The notes under the pieces: model-generated
Databases searched by the model: none
Told to the model about the DNA's origin: nothing
What the model saw: the letters and a program-made list of their open reading frames with translations, nothing else
Position numbers and translations under genes: made by a program
NCBI GenBank assembly: GCA_002491945.1
Contig: DKWX01000060.1
Coordinates: 1 to 43,798 of the forward strand
Reading direction: 5' to 3'
Length of the DNA stretch: 43,798 nt
Source of the DNA: Porphyromonadaceae bacterium UBA7141
GTDB taxonomy: Bacteria > Bacteroidota > Bacteroidia > Bacteroidales > Muribaculaceae
In this document: positions 1 through 8,098 of the stretch, piece after piece
Layout: each line of letters begins with the position of its first letter
Position numbering within the stretch: the stretch's first letter is position 1

Positions 1-37
1 AAAGGAATCAGACCAAGGGGGCGCGCCAGAGGGTGAG

Positions 38-2431
38 TCATCGTGTGAGGCGCGGAGCGAGAAAGAACAGGCCGAAACTTATGCCGAAATGCCAGTTGCC
101 GTGAGGGGTGCTGAGATAGTTGCCATAGAGTGAGAGCGAGGCGAACGGGAGATTATAGACGGCCGCCACCTCCCCTATGAATGCCGGATGATTAAACCAG
201 GAGCCATGACGCGCCATCCCGTCGGCACCGCATTCTATATTCCTTACGGGCAGAAAACCGTAGAAGTCGCCGCGCACCTGGAATTTGTCAATCGGATTCC
301 ACACCGGATTGATTCCGGCCGCCACAAAGTTGTAGGCCCTGAGGCCGGGATTGAAGTAATCGGATGTGGAGGGTGTGGGCGAGAAGGCAGGCGCTCCGAT
401 GAGTTCGGCGGTGTAGGTCTGATAAAGAGGTCCGAGTGTGGCCAGTGCCCTGGCGTAGCCCCCAAGATGCACTCTGGAGGCCAGAGGGAAGTATCGACGC
501 CATTCGAATTCGGCCTGCAGACGGTAATGCCGCCTGTAGTTCACTTTATCGGTCTCTACCCCGGCTGGGATAAAGGTGGCGTCCTGCCATTCCCCGCCAA
601 TCACTCCTTTAAGCCTACGCCCCGACATAGGGTACATCGGGTCGTCGAGGGTGTTGTATTCCCATCCGAAGTCGAGCACTGCGGTCTTCATGACGCTCCG
701 GTCGCGGCGGTCGGCCGTGAAGTCTATTCCTTCTGATTCGGGATAATATTTCCAACGTTTCTCACCATAGGCGGCCGATGCGGTGAAGATGGATTTCCGC
801 CCCGTGGCCAGACAATAATGCAATTTGACGTATTGCTCCACATCTGTTATGAAGGAAGGGGAATTCTCCTGATAGAACGTCAGTTGGGAATTATAGTATT
901 TATGCCTGCTCATGACTCCTTCGAGTTTGATGTAAGCGGGTTTTCGGCTGTGGACCGTAAATTTTCCCGTCAGCGTCCCGGCATAATAGCTCTGCCCTAT
1001 CCATCCGGAGAGGTCGACATCGAGTGAGTTGTAGCTTAGTGTATGGTAACCTAAGTTGAGATACAGCATATTCTGCGTGCCTGTGGTGAGCCATCCGCCG
1101 ACTCCGATGTTCCAGGGATTGCTGATTTCGGGTTTGAGTATCAGAAGATTGTTTTTGCGTATCCGGGGGGCCTCGGGGTCTGGTTTGCCGAACTCTACTT
1201 CGGGGAGAAGATTGCGCAGTTTTCCACCGCTTATCGCGCGGTAGTAGGCATCCTGCGTCTGCTCAAGTCCGAACGGTTCGTCGGGGTATCCGCGGTCGAA
1301 CAGGAATTTCAGGAAGTTGCGTTGGCTTCGGGTGCCGGCGGTCACTGCGACAGAGTCAAACATCACCTCCGGCGTGCGCGAGGCGAAGCTGCGGCGTGTC
1401 TCGGTCACTTCATGCAGTGAGCGGCGGAAGCCTATTCGGCTTTTGATGGAATCCACCATTGCCAGTCCGGTACGGTAGCCGATGTTGTATATTACGTCGG
1501 CCTGTCCGAAGTCGAGCACACCGAAGTTGAGTACCGGGCATTGTATCTTGATTCCGTCATCGGCCGGGACGGTGTAGTCGTTGTTCTGGATTATCATGTC
1601 TTCGAGCTGCGAAAGCACATTGTTTTTCTGCGGCTTTCCGTCAGGCCCTGACACCGACACCCCGATTATGAAATCCGGGTCGAAATCCTGCCGCATCACG
1701 TCGACGGGGAAGTTGTCGTATATCCCGCCATCGTAGACCAGCACGCCGTCCATCTCTATCGGACGGAATACGAGCGGGAAACTCATCGATGCTCTTACGG
1801 CGCGCCCGAGGTCGCCGCTGTCGAGCACTATCTTGTGCTTATGGTAGACGTCGCTTGTCACACATCGGAACGGCACCATGAGCCGGTTGAAATCTTCTCC
1901 GCATTGGGCTGTATAGGGGGTGTAGAGCTGCAGGAATTCGATATTCATGGCCAGCGGACTTATCAGCGAACTGGGTATCAGCTGGGCTGCGATATTGCCG
2001 GATATGGAGTCGTGCAGGTTGATGCTGACGTTGGCCCAGGCCGGCGTGGGAGTGGGCTTGGAGAAGTAGTAGACGAGTGCCGGATCGAGAGTCCCTGTGG
2101 CACAATCCTGAAATATGGGCGATTTGATGAAGGCAAGCATCTCGTCGGGCGACATGCCGATGGCGTAAAGGCTCCCGATAATGGCTCCCATCGATGTGCC
2201 CGTGATACAGTCTATAGGGATGTCGTTCTCTTCAAGCGCTTTGATTACACCTATATGGGCGATACCCTTGGCGCCCCCGCCACTCAGCACAAGGCCTACA
2301 CGGTAGTCGCCACGGTGGTATTGCCGCTCTACGCCGCTTCCGGCCGCCGGCGGGGAAGCCGGAAGCGGGGAGGCGGCGGAGACTGCAGTCAGCATACAGC
2401 CAAGTATAATGGGTATCAATCGTTTGATCAT
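38..2431 (-). CDS. Patatin-like phospholipase with POTRA and outer-membrane barrel
   Basis: Predicted secreted or outer-membrane lipid acyl hydrolase of 797 aa. An N-terminal signal peptide (about residues 1-20) is followed by a patatin domain with the oxyanion loop GGGAKG (51-56), the nucleophile elbow GTSMG (Ser80) and the catalytic DGG (Asp234). A POTRA-like stretch comes next (roughly 355-430), then a long C-terminal region of alternating strands like BamA/surface-antigen barrels, ending near the stop. This order matches the PlpD-like type Vd layout; whether the patatin domain is exported or stays periplasmic cannot be told. The frame is open for another 62 codons upstream, but those run through the terminator at 2505-2548, and the ATG at 2431 starts exactly at a signal peptide. 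No convincing promoter was found; a weak -7-like TACATTTT (2468-2475) lacks a -33 box. Confidence 0.88.
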   Translation of the reverse strand: MIKRLIPIILGCMLTAVSAASPLPASPPAAGSGVERQYHRGDYRVGLVLSGGGAKGIAHIGVIKALEENDIPIDCITGTSMGAIIGSLYAIGMSPDEMLAFIKSPIFQDCATGTLDPALVYYFSKPTPTPAWANVSINLHDSISGNIAAQLIPSSLISPLAMNIEFLQLYTPYTAQCGEDFNRLMVPFRCVTSDVYHKHKIVLDSGDLGRAVRASMSFPLVFRPIEMDGVLVYDGGIYDNFPVDVMRQDFDPDFIIGVSVSGPDGKPQKNNVLSQLEDMIIQNNDYTVPADDGIKIQCPVLNFGVLDFGQADVIYNIGYRTGLAMVDSIKSRIGFRRSLHEVTETRRSFASRTPEVMFDSVAVTAGTRSQRNFLKFLFDRGYPDEPFGLEQTQDAYYRAISGGKLRNLLPEVEFGKPDPEAPRIRKNNLLILKPEISNPWNIGVGGWLTTGTQNMLYLNLGYHTLSYNSLDVDLSGWIGQSYYAGTLTGKFTVHSRKPAYIKLEGVMSRHKYYNSQLTFYQENSPSFITDVEQYVKLHYCLATGRKSIFTASAAYGEKRWKYYPESEGIDFTADRRDRSVMKTAVLDFGWEYNTLDDPMYPMSGRRLKGVIGGEWQDATFIPAGVETDKVNYRRHYRLQAEFEWRRYFPLASRVHLGGYARALATLGPLYQTYTAELIGAPAFSPTPSTSDYFNPGLRAYNFVAAGINPVWNPIDKFQVRGDFYGFLPVRNIECGADGMARHGSWFNHPAFIGEVAAVYNLPFASLSLYGNYLSTPHGNWHFGISFGLFFLAPRLTR

Positions 2432-2504
2432 AAGTAAGTGTTCTGATTTAAGAGACGTAAGTGACAGAAAATGTATTCTAATCTTTTGTAACATTTTTTG
2501 CACT

Positions 2505-2548
2505 AAAAAAGTTCCCTCCCGCCTGTCTTGCCGACAGACGGGAGGGAA
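2505..2548 (-). terminator. Rho-independent terminator after the DUF349 gene
   Basis: Read on the minus strand, a 16-bp stem (arms 2533-2548 and 2512-2527, one mismatch, loop 2528-2532) is followed after one base by six T (2505-2510). It lies about 120 bases past the DUF349 stop. A smaller hairpin (GAAGTCG/CGACTTC, 2641-2660) sits directly after that stop. Together they separate the DUF349 unit from the patatin gene downstream. Confidence 0.85.
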
Positions 2549-2665
2549 TCTCATTCGTCGCCATACGATGATGTCAATCCCTGACGGCAATCTTATGCTA
2601 TTCAGAAATAATGACACTCTGCATGGCTGCGCTGAATTATGAAGTCGGTTGAGCGACTTCCATAT

Positions 2666-4477
2666 TTATTTTGCAGCCTTGGCAGCCTCTACGAGGGCGA
2701 GTTTCTCGCTGAGCTGCTTGATTTCATCTTCGATGCGTGCCATCTTGCGCTCCATCTCTTTCACCATAGTGTTGCCGGCAGAGGTCTTTATATTGAAGAA
2801 GCCAAGATTGTTGGCATAAGTTTTGAGTTCCTGTCGCTTGGCATCGATCTGGCGTTTGATGCGCTCCTGCTCTGAGCCAAGGCGGCGTGCATCATCGCGC
2901 ATACTGTCGAGCTGTCCTTCAAATCGGCTGCGCCGCTCTCTGTCGCGCGCCGAATTGATGGCTCCGTATACGGCATCGCATGCCTTGCGATAGTCGGCCT
3001 GGAGCTGGTCTTTATGCTTGAACGGCACGAATCCGATTGCCTCGTATCGGGCCTGAAGCTCTCTGATGCTGCGCAGGCGCTCGCTGCGGTCGGCATCGGC
3101 CGGGATACCGTTAATCTCCTCGATTATCGCGCGTTTGGCCTTGAGATTGGCCATCTCTTCGGTGTGGCGCACTGCATTCTGCTCTTTGCGCAGGGCGAAG
3201 AATTTATTGCAGGTGCTGCTGAAACGCTCCCAGATGGCATCGGAGTATTTCCGGCCGACGTTGCCTATTGTGCGCCATTCAGCCTGCAGCTTCTGCATCT
3301 CTTCGAGGTTCTTTTTCGAGTCGCCTTCGGCAAGAATTGCCTCGGCGCGCTCACAGAGACGTGTCTTTTTCTCCAGATTAGCCTGGAATGCCTCGCGGGT
3401 GCTCTGGAAATGCTCGGTGCGGGCATTGAAGAAAACATCGCATTCACTGCGGAAGCGGGCATAGAGGTCGTTGTTGACCTTGCGCGAGGCGAAACCGATG
3501 GTTTTCCATTTCTCCTGCAGCGCCTTCACCTTTTCGCGGGCCTCGTCCCAGGCTGCAAATGTCTTCAGAGCAGTGCGGTCGATGGCCTTCAGCTCACAGA
3601 TGATAGCTTCTTTGGCCTCTTCGTTGGCTTTTTCTTCAGCCTTGCGCTTTTCGAAATAATCCTGGTGGCGGCGGTTGACTTTGGCTGAAGCCTGCCGGAA
3701 TTCCTCCCATATTTCCTCACGGAGTTCCTTGCTGACAGGCCCGATTTCGCGCCATTCGGTGTGGAGGAGCTGCAGGCGGCGACCGGCCTCGACCACATCC
3801 GGCTCTTCGGCCAGTGCGTTGGCCTCGGCTATGATGCGGCGCTTGGCCTCAAGGTTCTTGCGGAAGTCGAGATCGCGCAGCTCTTTATTCATCTTCAGAG
3901 TGTCGTAGTATTGCTCTACGGTGAGCTGGAATTTCTTCCAGATATCTGTTTCGGCCGAGGGGGTCACATCCTTGATGTCACGGAATTTCTGCTGAAGGTC
4001 CTGAAATTCCTGGAAATGCATGTTGACACTGTCGGCATTCTCGGATATGGCCTGCATTCTGGCCAGAATCTCTTTCTTCGCTTCCAGATTCTGCTCCATA
4101 CGCTTCTCTTCCGCCTCCAGATATTGCTGTCGCATTACCCGGAATTCCGCCATGAGGTCTTTGGCTTCATTCTCTGCCTCATCAGGATTGGCCGAGAATG
4201 TCTCCGGGGAGTTGCCGGCCTCTACATAGGCGTTCATCTCTTCATTTATCTCGCGTTGGCGCAGAGAGAACAGGGCCTGCTTTATCGCCATCACTTCGCG
4301 ATGGGAATTGACACTCCGGCTCTTCACTATATCGCGCAGTCTGGCCAGTAATTCCTCTTTGCTCAGGGCGTGCACATCGGCGACAGCCTGCACTTCGGCT
4401 GCTGTATCTTCCTGCTTTGCGCATGCCACGACTTCAGCCTCCTGGCCGGGAGTCGTGATTGTTTCGGGTTCGGTCAT
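2666..4477 (-). CDS. DUF349 repeat coiled-coil protein
   Basis: A 603-aa, strongly charged, mostly helical cytoplasmic protein without signal peptide or membrane segment. At least five copies of the DUF349 repeat can be seen, with W/Y-x-x-I-G and aromatic/FF landmarks at about residues 158-195, 235-275, 318-355, 397-432 and 472-510. The N-terminal 40 residues are acidic and low in complexity. The C-terminal 90 residues form a Glu/Lys/Arg-rich coiled coil ending in an Ala/Lys tail. The family is widespread in Bacteroidetes and has no established biochemical role that I can name. It begins 24 bases after the cyclophilin stop, so the two are probably co-transcribed. It ends at the terminator at 2505-2548. 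Confidence 0.85.
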   Translation of the reverse strand: MTEPETITTPGQEAEVVACAKQEDTAAEVQAVADVHALSKEELLARLRDIVKSRSVNSHREVMAIKQALFSLRQREINEEMNAYVEAGNSPETFSANPDEAENEAKDLMAEFRVMRQQYLEAEEKRMEQNLEAKKEILARMQAISENADSVNMHFQEFQDLQQKFRDIKDVTPSAETDIWKKFQLTVEQYYDTLKMNKELRDLDFRKNLEAKRRIIAEANALAEEPDVVEAGRRLQLLHTEWREIGPVSKELREEIWEEFRQASAKVNRRHQDYFEKRKAEEKANEEAKEAIICELKAIDRTALKTFAAWDEAREKVKALQEKWKTIGFASRKVNNDLYARFRSECDVFFNARTEHFQSTREAFQANLEKKTRLCERAEAILAEGDSKKNLEEMQKLQAEWRTIGNVGRKYSDAIWERFSSTCNKFFALRKEQNAVRHTEEMANLKAKRAIIEEINGIPADADRSERLRSIRELQARYEAIGFVPFKHKDQLQADYRKACDAVYGAINSARDRERRSRFEGQLDSMRDDARRLGSEQERIKRQIDAKRQELKTYANNLGFFNIKTSAGNTMVKEMERKMARIEDEIKQLSEKLALVEAAKAAK

Positions 4478-4501
4478 GATAGATGGTTAGATTATCTTTT
4501 C

Positions 4502-5368
4502 TTATTTTTCCAATACTTTGACACTTAATATGCGAATATCCTCTTTCGGGCGGTCGGAGGCATCTGTCTCTGCCTGCTGGATTTTTTCTACAGTCTCCAT
4601 CCCTTCGATTACTTCGCCGAATACGGTGTACTGGTTGTCGAGATGCGGCGTGCCGCCGAGGTTCACATAGTCGGCCTTAAGCTGCGCGGGGAGCTGGGGG
4701 AGTTCGACTTCGCGCTCCAGCTGCTCTATGAGCTGACGGCGGAATGTCTCGAGCGAGTCGCGGTCGCCTGCGGCCTGGAGTTCGCGTATTCTGGGGGCAT
4801 TCTGTTTCATGAGCTGCATCCAGTACTGCTGCTTTACATCGTTGGCCATGCGCCGCTCGGCATGCTCCATGCTGTTGGCCGACTGCTTCTGACCTGTGAC
4901 GATGTAGAACTGCGAGCCTGATGAACAGCGCTCCGGATTGACTGCATCGCCTGTGCGGGCCGCCGCCACAGCACCATATTTGTGGTAATGCTTCGGATAG
5001 AGAATCTCGGCCTCGAGCGTATAGCCGGGGTCGCCGCTGCCAAGCTGCCGACCTGCAGGAGCCTCCTTGGAATCGGGATCTCCGGTCTGCACCATGAAGT
5101 CTTTGATTACACGGTGGAAGAGCACCCCGTCGTAGAATCCCTCTTCGGCCAGACGGATGAAGTTGTCGCGATGAGCCGGAGTGTCGCCGTATAGGCGCAG
5201 TCTGACCGGCCCCTCTGTGGTGACAATCTCCACTATGGCATCGCGGAAAGTGACTGTATCTGTCATTTCATCAGTTTTGTTTGAAGCCCCGCCGTTTCCT
5301 GGCATCGTGGATGCGCCGCAAACTGCGAGGGCGAGTATGAAAAGTGATAGTAATATCTGTCGTGTCAT
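4502..5368 (-). CDS. Cyclophilin-type peptidyl-prolyl cis-trans isomerase, exported
   Basis: A 288-aa peptidyl-prolyl isomerase that should act in the envelope on proline bonds of folding proteins. An N-terminal hydrophobic segment ends in LAVC-GAS (about residues 14-20). This could be a non-canonical lipobox or a plain signal peptide. The cyclophilin core shows FHRVIKDFMVQTGDP with the catalytic Arg and Gln, then SGSQFYIV and, near the C-terminus, YTVFGEVIEGM. Between the last two lies a helical, charged insertion of about 80 residues that the minimal cyclophilin fold does not have. Such insertions occur in Bacteroidetes cyclophilins. The gene precedes the DUF349 gene by 24 bases and follows an unknown small gene by 78 bases. 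Confidence 0.88.
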   Translation of the reverse strand: MTRQILLSLFILALAVCGASTMPGNGGASNKTDEMTDTVTFRDAIVEIVTTEGPVRLRLYGDTPAHRDNFIRLAEEGFYDGVLFHRVIKDFMVQTGDPDSKEAPAGRQLGSGDPGYTLEAEILYPKHYHKYGAVAAARTGDAVNPERCSSGSQFYIVTGQKQSANSMEHAERRMANDVKQQYWMQLMKQNAPRIRELQAAGDRDSLETFRRQLIEQLEREVELPQLPAQLKADYVNLGGTPHLDNQYTVFGEVIEGMETVEKIQQAETDASDRPKEDIRILSVKVLEK

Positions 5369-5446
5369 TATGTTTTGGTATCGTTATGAATCCTCGACAT
5401 GCCGGTGTGGCCACTTCGCGGGGTGACGCTCGCGACCGACAACGGC

Positions 5447-5830
5447 TCAGTCGAATATGCCGGAGGGATATACACGCTTGTAGAGCCTGCGGAACACATC
5501 ATCGGATGCCATGAGTTCGTCCACATGCTCTTTATAGTCCTTGCCCCATATTGCCTCAGGGAGCTGGCCTATGTAGCGCCGCTCGCGGTCTTTGGCTATC
5601 GCGGCCTCTATCAGCGCCGGGAGATATTCTGCGAATCCCTCTTTATCCACCGCGGCAAGAAACCTGGCAGAACTGGCCAGGAACTGCCCCGATGCATCGG
5701 CGCGCCTGAGTTCCATTATAAGGTTGTCAAGCTGCCCGCGGCATTCGTCGACATGATTGACTATATACTCATACAGTTCCATGGCGCGACCCTCGTCGGC
5801 GCCCTCAAGGGTAGTAGTCTGATCGCTCAT
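5447..5830 (-). CDS. Small acidic protein of unknown function
   Basis: A 127-aa soluble protein that I do not recognise. It has no signal peptide or membrane segment, is rich in Ala, Glu and Leu, and looks mostly helical. It ends in a short aromatic segment RLYKRVYPSGIFD. The ATG at 5830 is preferred to a TTG two codons upstream. It could head an operon with the cyclophilin and DUF349 genes, since the gap to the cyclophilin is only 78 bases without a visible terminator. A -7-like element TAAATTTG (5859-5866, minus strand) fits its upstream region, but no -33 box is seen. It is divergent from the kinase-like gene at 5930. Confidence 0.65.
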   Translation of the reverse strand: MSDQTTTLEGADEGRAMELYEYIVNHVDECRGQLDNLIMELRRADASGQFLASSARFLAAVDKEGFAEYLPALIEAAIAKDRERRYIGQLPEAIWGKDYKEHVDELMASDDVFRRLYKRVYPSGIFD

Positions 5831-5874
5831 ACGCAATGTTTAATACAAAGTTCGGCCACAAATTTAGTAAAAAA

Positions 5875-5906
5875 TTTCTTAGTACGCCCGATTTTGCTTA
5901 ATTTTG
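5875..5906 (+). promoter_or_regulatory. Bacteroidetes-type promoter of the cytidylate-kinase-like gene
   Basis: A -7 box TAATTTTG (5899-5906) matches TAnnTTTG fully. A TTTC (5875-5878), one change from TTTG, lies 20 bases upstream. Transcription would begin about 15-20 bases before the ATG at 5930. Confidence 0.55.
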
Positions 5907-5929
5907 TGGTGTTTTTAACCGATGTATCT

Positions 5930-6562
5930 ATGTCCAACCCCCAGTCTTCACAGGGCATAATAGTGGTTCTGGGCCGTCAGTTCGGCTCCGGCGGACGTAA
6001 AATCGGACTCCGGATCGCACGTGAGTTCGGTCTCTCTTATTATGATAAGGAGATGCTTTCGGAAGCCGCGCAACGCCGTGGCTTCTCGCAGGCCATCTTC
6101 GCAAACAATGATGAGAAGCGCCCGTCGCTGTTACGCTCGATGCTCTCCGACACATTCGGCACAGGTTCCCCGTATACCCACAACCTGCTCTGCTGCGAAT
6201 CAATCTATCAGGCTCAGAGCAGTGTGATAAAGGAATTGGCCGAAGAGGGCGGATGCGTATTCGTCGGCCGCTCGGCCGACTATATCCTCCGCCATCATCC
6301 GCGTCTGGTGAGCATCTTTCTGCACGCTCCGGTCGAGCACCGGGCTCGCAATCTGATGCAGCGTGGTGAGGTCGACTCGATCGAAAAGGGGGGCGAGATG
6401 GCTCGCAGGCTCGACCGGAAACGTGAGGAATTCTACAATTACTTCACCGGACGGCACTGGGGACGGGCCGACAATTACCATCTGTCGCTCGACACATCCC
6501 TGCTCAGCGACGACGCGATTGTGGAGATAATCAAGACATACATCAGGGAGCGGACTGTATAA
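5930..6562 (+). CDS. Cytidylate kinase-like family protein
   Basis: A 210-aa cytoplasmic protein with an N-terminal beta-strand and a glycine-rich phosphate-binding loop GRQFGSGGRKIG (residues 15-26), as in the cytidylate-kinase-like family. A second strand (CVFVGRSADYIL) and a lid-like Arg-rich stretch near the C-terminus support a nucleoside-monophosphate-kinase fold. The frame is open much further upstream, but that part lies antisense to the neighbouring gene and across the promoter at 5875-5906. The ATG at 5930 also matches the family's N-terminus. The true substrate is unknown; this family is distinct from housekeeping Cmk. The next gene starts 161 bases downstream with no terminator seen between. 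Confidence 0.8.
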   Translation: MSNPQSSQGIIVVLGRQFGSGGRKIGLRIAREFGLSYYDKEMLSEAAQRRGFSQAIFANNDEKRPSLLRSMLSDTFGTGSPYTHNLLCCESIYQAQSSVIKELAEEGGCVFVGRSADYILRHHPRLVSIFLHAPVEHRARNLMQRGEVDSIEKGGEMARRLDRKREEFYNYFTGRHWGRADNYHLSLDTSLLSDDAIVEIIKTYIRERTV

Positions 6563-6723
6563 AACCGCTGTCGGCATAAAACAATTTTGCTTTTCATTAC
6601 ATTTATAGTGATAAGCGCAAGGCTCACCAGGCCGGGATGATTCATAATGACGCGGCATCGCCATCACGATTATCAATGCGCTAAAACTTGAGAGTTCGGA
6701 TTATCCACTTTAATCTTTTGTAT

Positions 6724-7428
6724 ATGAAAAGCAAGAATTACGTCATCACCTATCTGTCGACTCTGGCGATAGGAATCCTGTTGCTGATTTACCATCAACA
6801 GCAGTCGTTATATCAGACGATTGTAGTCGTCATCGGAGCGCTCGTGGCAGCTCCATCGCTTGTGTTGCTGCTTACGATGCTATTCCGCCGCCGTCCTGAA
6901 GGCGGGGCCTCGGCGGGAAGCAAGGCCATAACGGTGGCCACTGAGCTGGCTTCGGCCGCAGGAGTGGCTTTCGGAATCTGGATGATGTGCTCGCCTCAGT
7001 TCTTCATCACGGCCATCATCTACACGCTCGGGGCAATCCTGATGCTCGTGGGGCTGGCCCAGATATGCTATATCTATCAGGCGGCACGCCCATACAGGGC
7101 GGCGGCAGCATGGTTTATCGTGCCGCTGATCACTCTGGCGGCCGGCATCATACTGGTCATTATGGGGCCTGACAAGGTGGCGTCCGCAGCGGGTCTGATC
7201 ACAGGAATAGTTCTGGTCGTATATGCGGCCAATGGATTCGCCTCCGCCGGACGTGAGGCCAGGCTACAGCATGACATGCAGAAGCTCGGCCAAGAAACGA
7301 AGCGTCATGAAGCAACATCCCGACACGACAGGACTGCTCTTGACAACAGCTTTGATGACAACGAAAATACAACCTCACCTACCGACAACTCGAAGGCAAG
7401 AGAGCCTGAGCGGGTGAGCGGACAATGA
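6724..7428 (+). CDS. DUF308 (HdeD-like) membrane protein
   Basis: A 234-aa inner-membrane protein. It shows about six hydrophobic segments in pairs: two near residues 5-50, two around 75-120 and two around 130-175. The C-terminal 60 residues are polar, charged and cytoplasmic-looking. This paired-helix pattern is that of DUF308/HdeD-like proteins, which are linked to acid stress in enterobacteria but uncharacterised in Bacteroidales. The ATG at 6724 is chosen because a TTG 12 codons upstream adds only polar residues before the first helix. Its stop lies just 8 bases before the RNase P RNA, so the two are probably transcribed together. Confidence 0.75.
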   Translation: MKSKNYVITYLSTLAIGILLLIYHQQQSLYQTIVVVIGALVAAPSLVLLLTMLFRRRPEGGASAGSKAITVATELASAAGVAFGIWMMCSPQFFITAIIYTLGAILMLVGLAQICYIYQAARPYRAAAAWFIVPLITLAAGIILVIMGPDKVASAAGLITGIVLVVYAANGFASAGREARLQHDMQKLGQETKRHEATSRHDRTALDNSFDDNENTTSPTDNSKAREPERVSGQ

Positions 7429-7436
7429 CATTACGG

Positions 7437-7885
7437 GCAGAGGCGCGGACGGTCGCTTCATGCCGGGAGCATGAAGAGGAAAGTCCGGGCAACACAGAGC
7501 AGCATACTTTCTAACGGAAAGCCGGCGGCGACGCCGGGGACAATGTGACAGAAAACAACCGCCCTCCCGACTTAGCGCCGCTGAGGCGCAGGAGACGGCG
7601 CAGGCAAGGGTGAAAAGGCGGGGTAAGAGCCCACCGCCCGTATGGCGACATACGGGGCCGCACATCCTATGCGTTGCAAGGCCAAGTATACCGGCAGTCA
7701 AGGATGGCTCGTCCATTGCCGGGGGGTAGGCCGCTAAAGTACGCGTGCAAACGCGGTGACTCAGATAAATGACCGTCAGGGCAGCTGACAGGTCTGCCGG
7801 ATGAATGTGTGCGGATTCTCGTCCGCTTCAGAATCTCCGACGCAGATTACACTTCCCTACATAACCCGGCTTATAGCGCCTCTGC
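7437..7885 (+). ncRNA. rnpB: RNase P RNA, bacterial class A
   Basis: Catalytic RNA that removes 5' leaders from pre-tRNA. The ends are set by a perfect 10-bp P1 helix: GCAGAGGCGC (7437-7446) pairs with GCGCCTCTGC (7876-7885). P2 is GACGGTC (7448-7454) with GACCGTC (7771-7777). P3 is the hairpin at 7457-7475. The universal core GAGGAAAGTCCGGGC (7476-7490) carries the P4 5' strand, which pairs with CCCGGCTT (7865-7872) with the usual bulged U. GGTAAGAGCCCACCG and AGATAAATGACCG are also present. At about 449 nt it is long: 87 nt separate the P2 and P4 3' strands, against roughly 10 in E. coli. No promoter is visible in the 8-base gap after the DUF308 stop. Confidence 0.95.
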
Positions 7886-7893
7886 TATCTTCC

Positions 7894-7953
7894 GACTCCG
7901 CAGGCTCCCCTTGCCGATCAATGGCACGGCGGCGCGCCTGCGGAGTCTTTTTT
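7894..7953 (+). terminator. Terminator of the RNase P RNA
   Basis: A 12-bp perfect stem, GACTCCGCAGGC (7894-7905) with GCCTGCGGAGTC (7936-7947), is followed at once by six T (7948-7953). It starts 8 bases after the P1 helix closes. Confidence 0.92.
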
Positions 7954-8098
7954 AATCCGTCAATCTTCGCAATGCCTCCCCGACAGCGGCATGACGCCGG
8001 AGACATCTCAAGTCTCTGTATCTCAGTCATCCCCCCCTGATACGACAAGGGAGCAGGGGGCGCCAATCCTCAGTTTCCACTCTTCAATCACGATTCTC

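Noticed and set aside
5399..5929. N-terminal extension of the cytidylate-kinase-like protein
   Set aside because: These codons lie antisense to the small unknown gene and upstream of a good promoter; the family N-terminus is at 5930.
6200..6676. Minus-strand open frame opposite the cytidylate-kinase-like gene
   Set aside because: It runs through the 3' half of a gene with a recognisable P-loop and promoter, and has no similarity to a known family that I can see.
7861..7885. RNase P RNA ending near 7806 without the long P2-P4 spacer
   Set aside because: P1 and P4 3' strands are found unambiguously at 7865-7885, followed by a terminator, so the longer RNA is correct.
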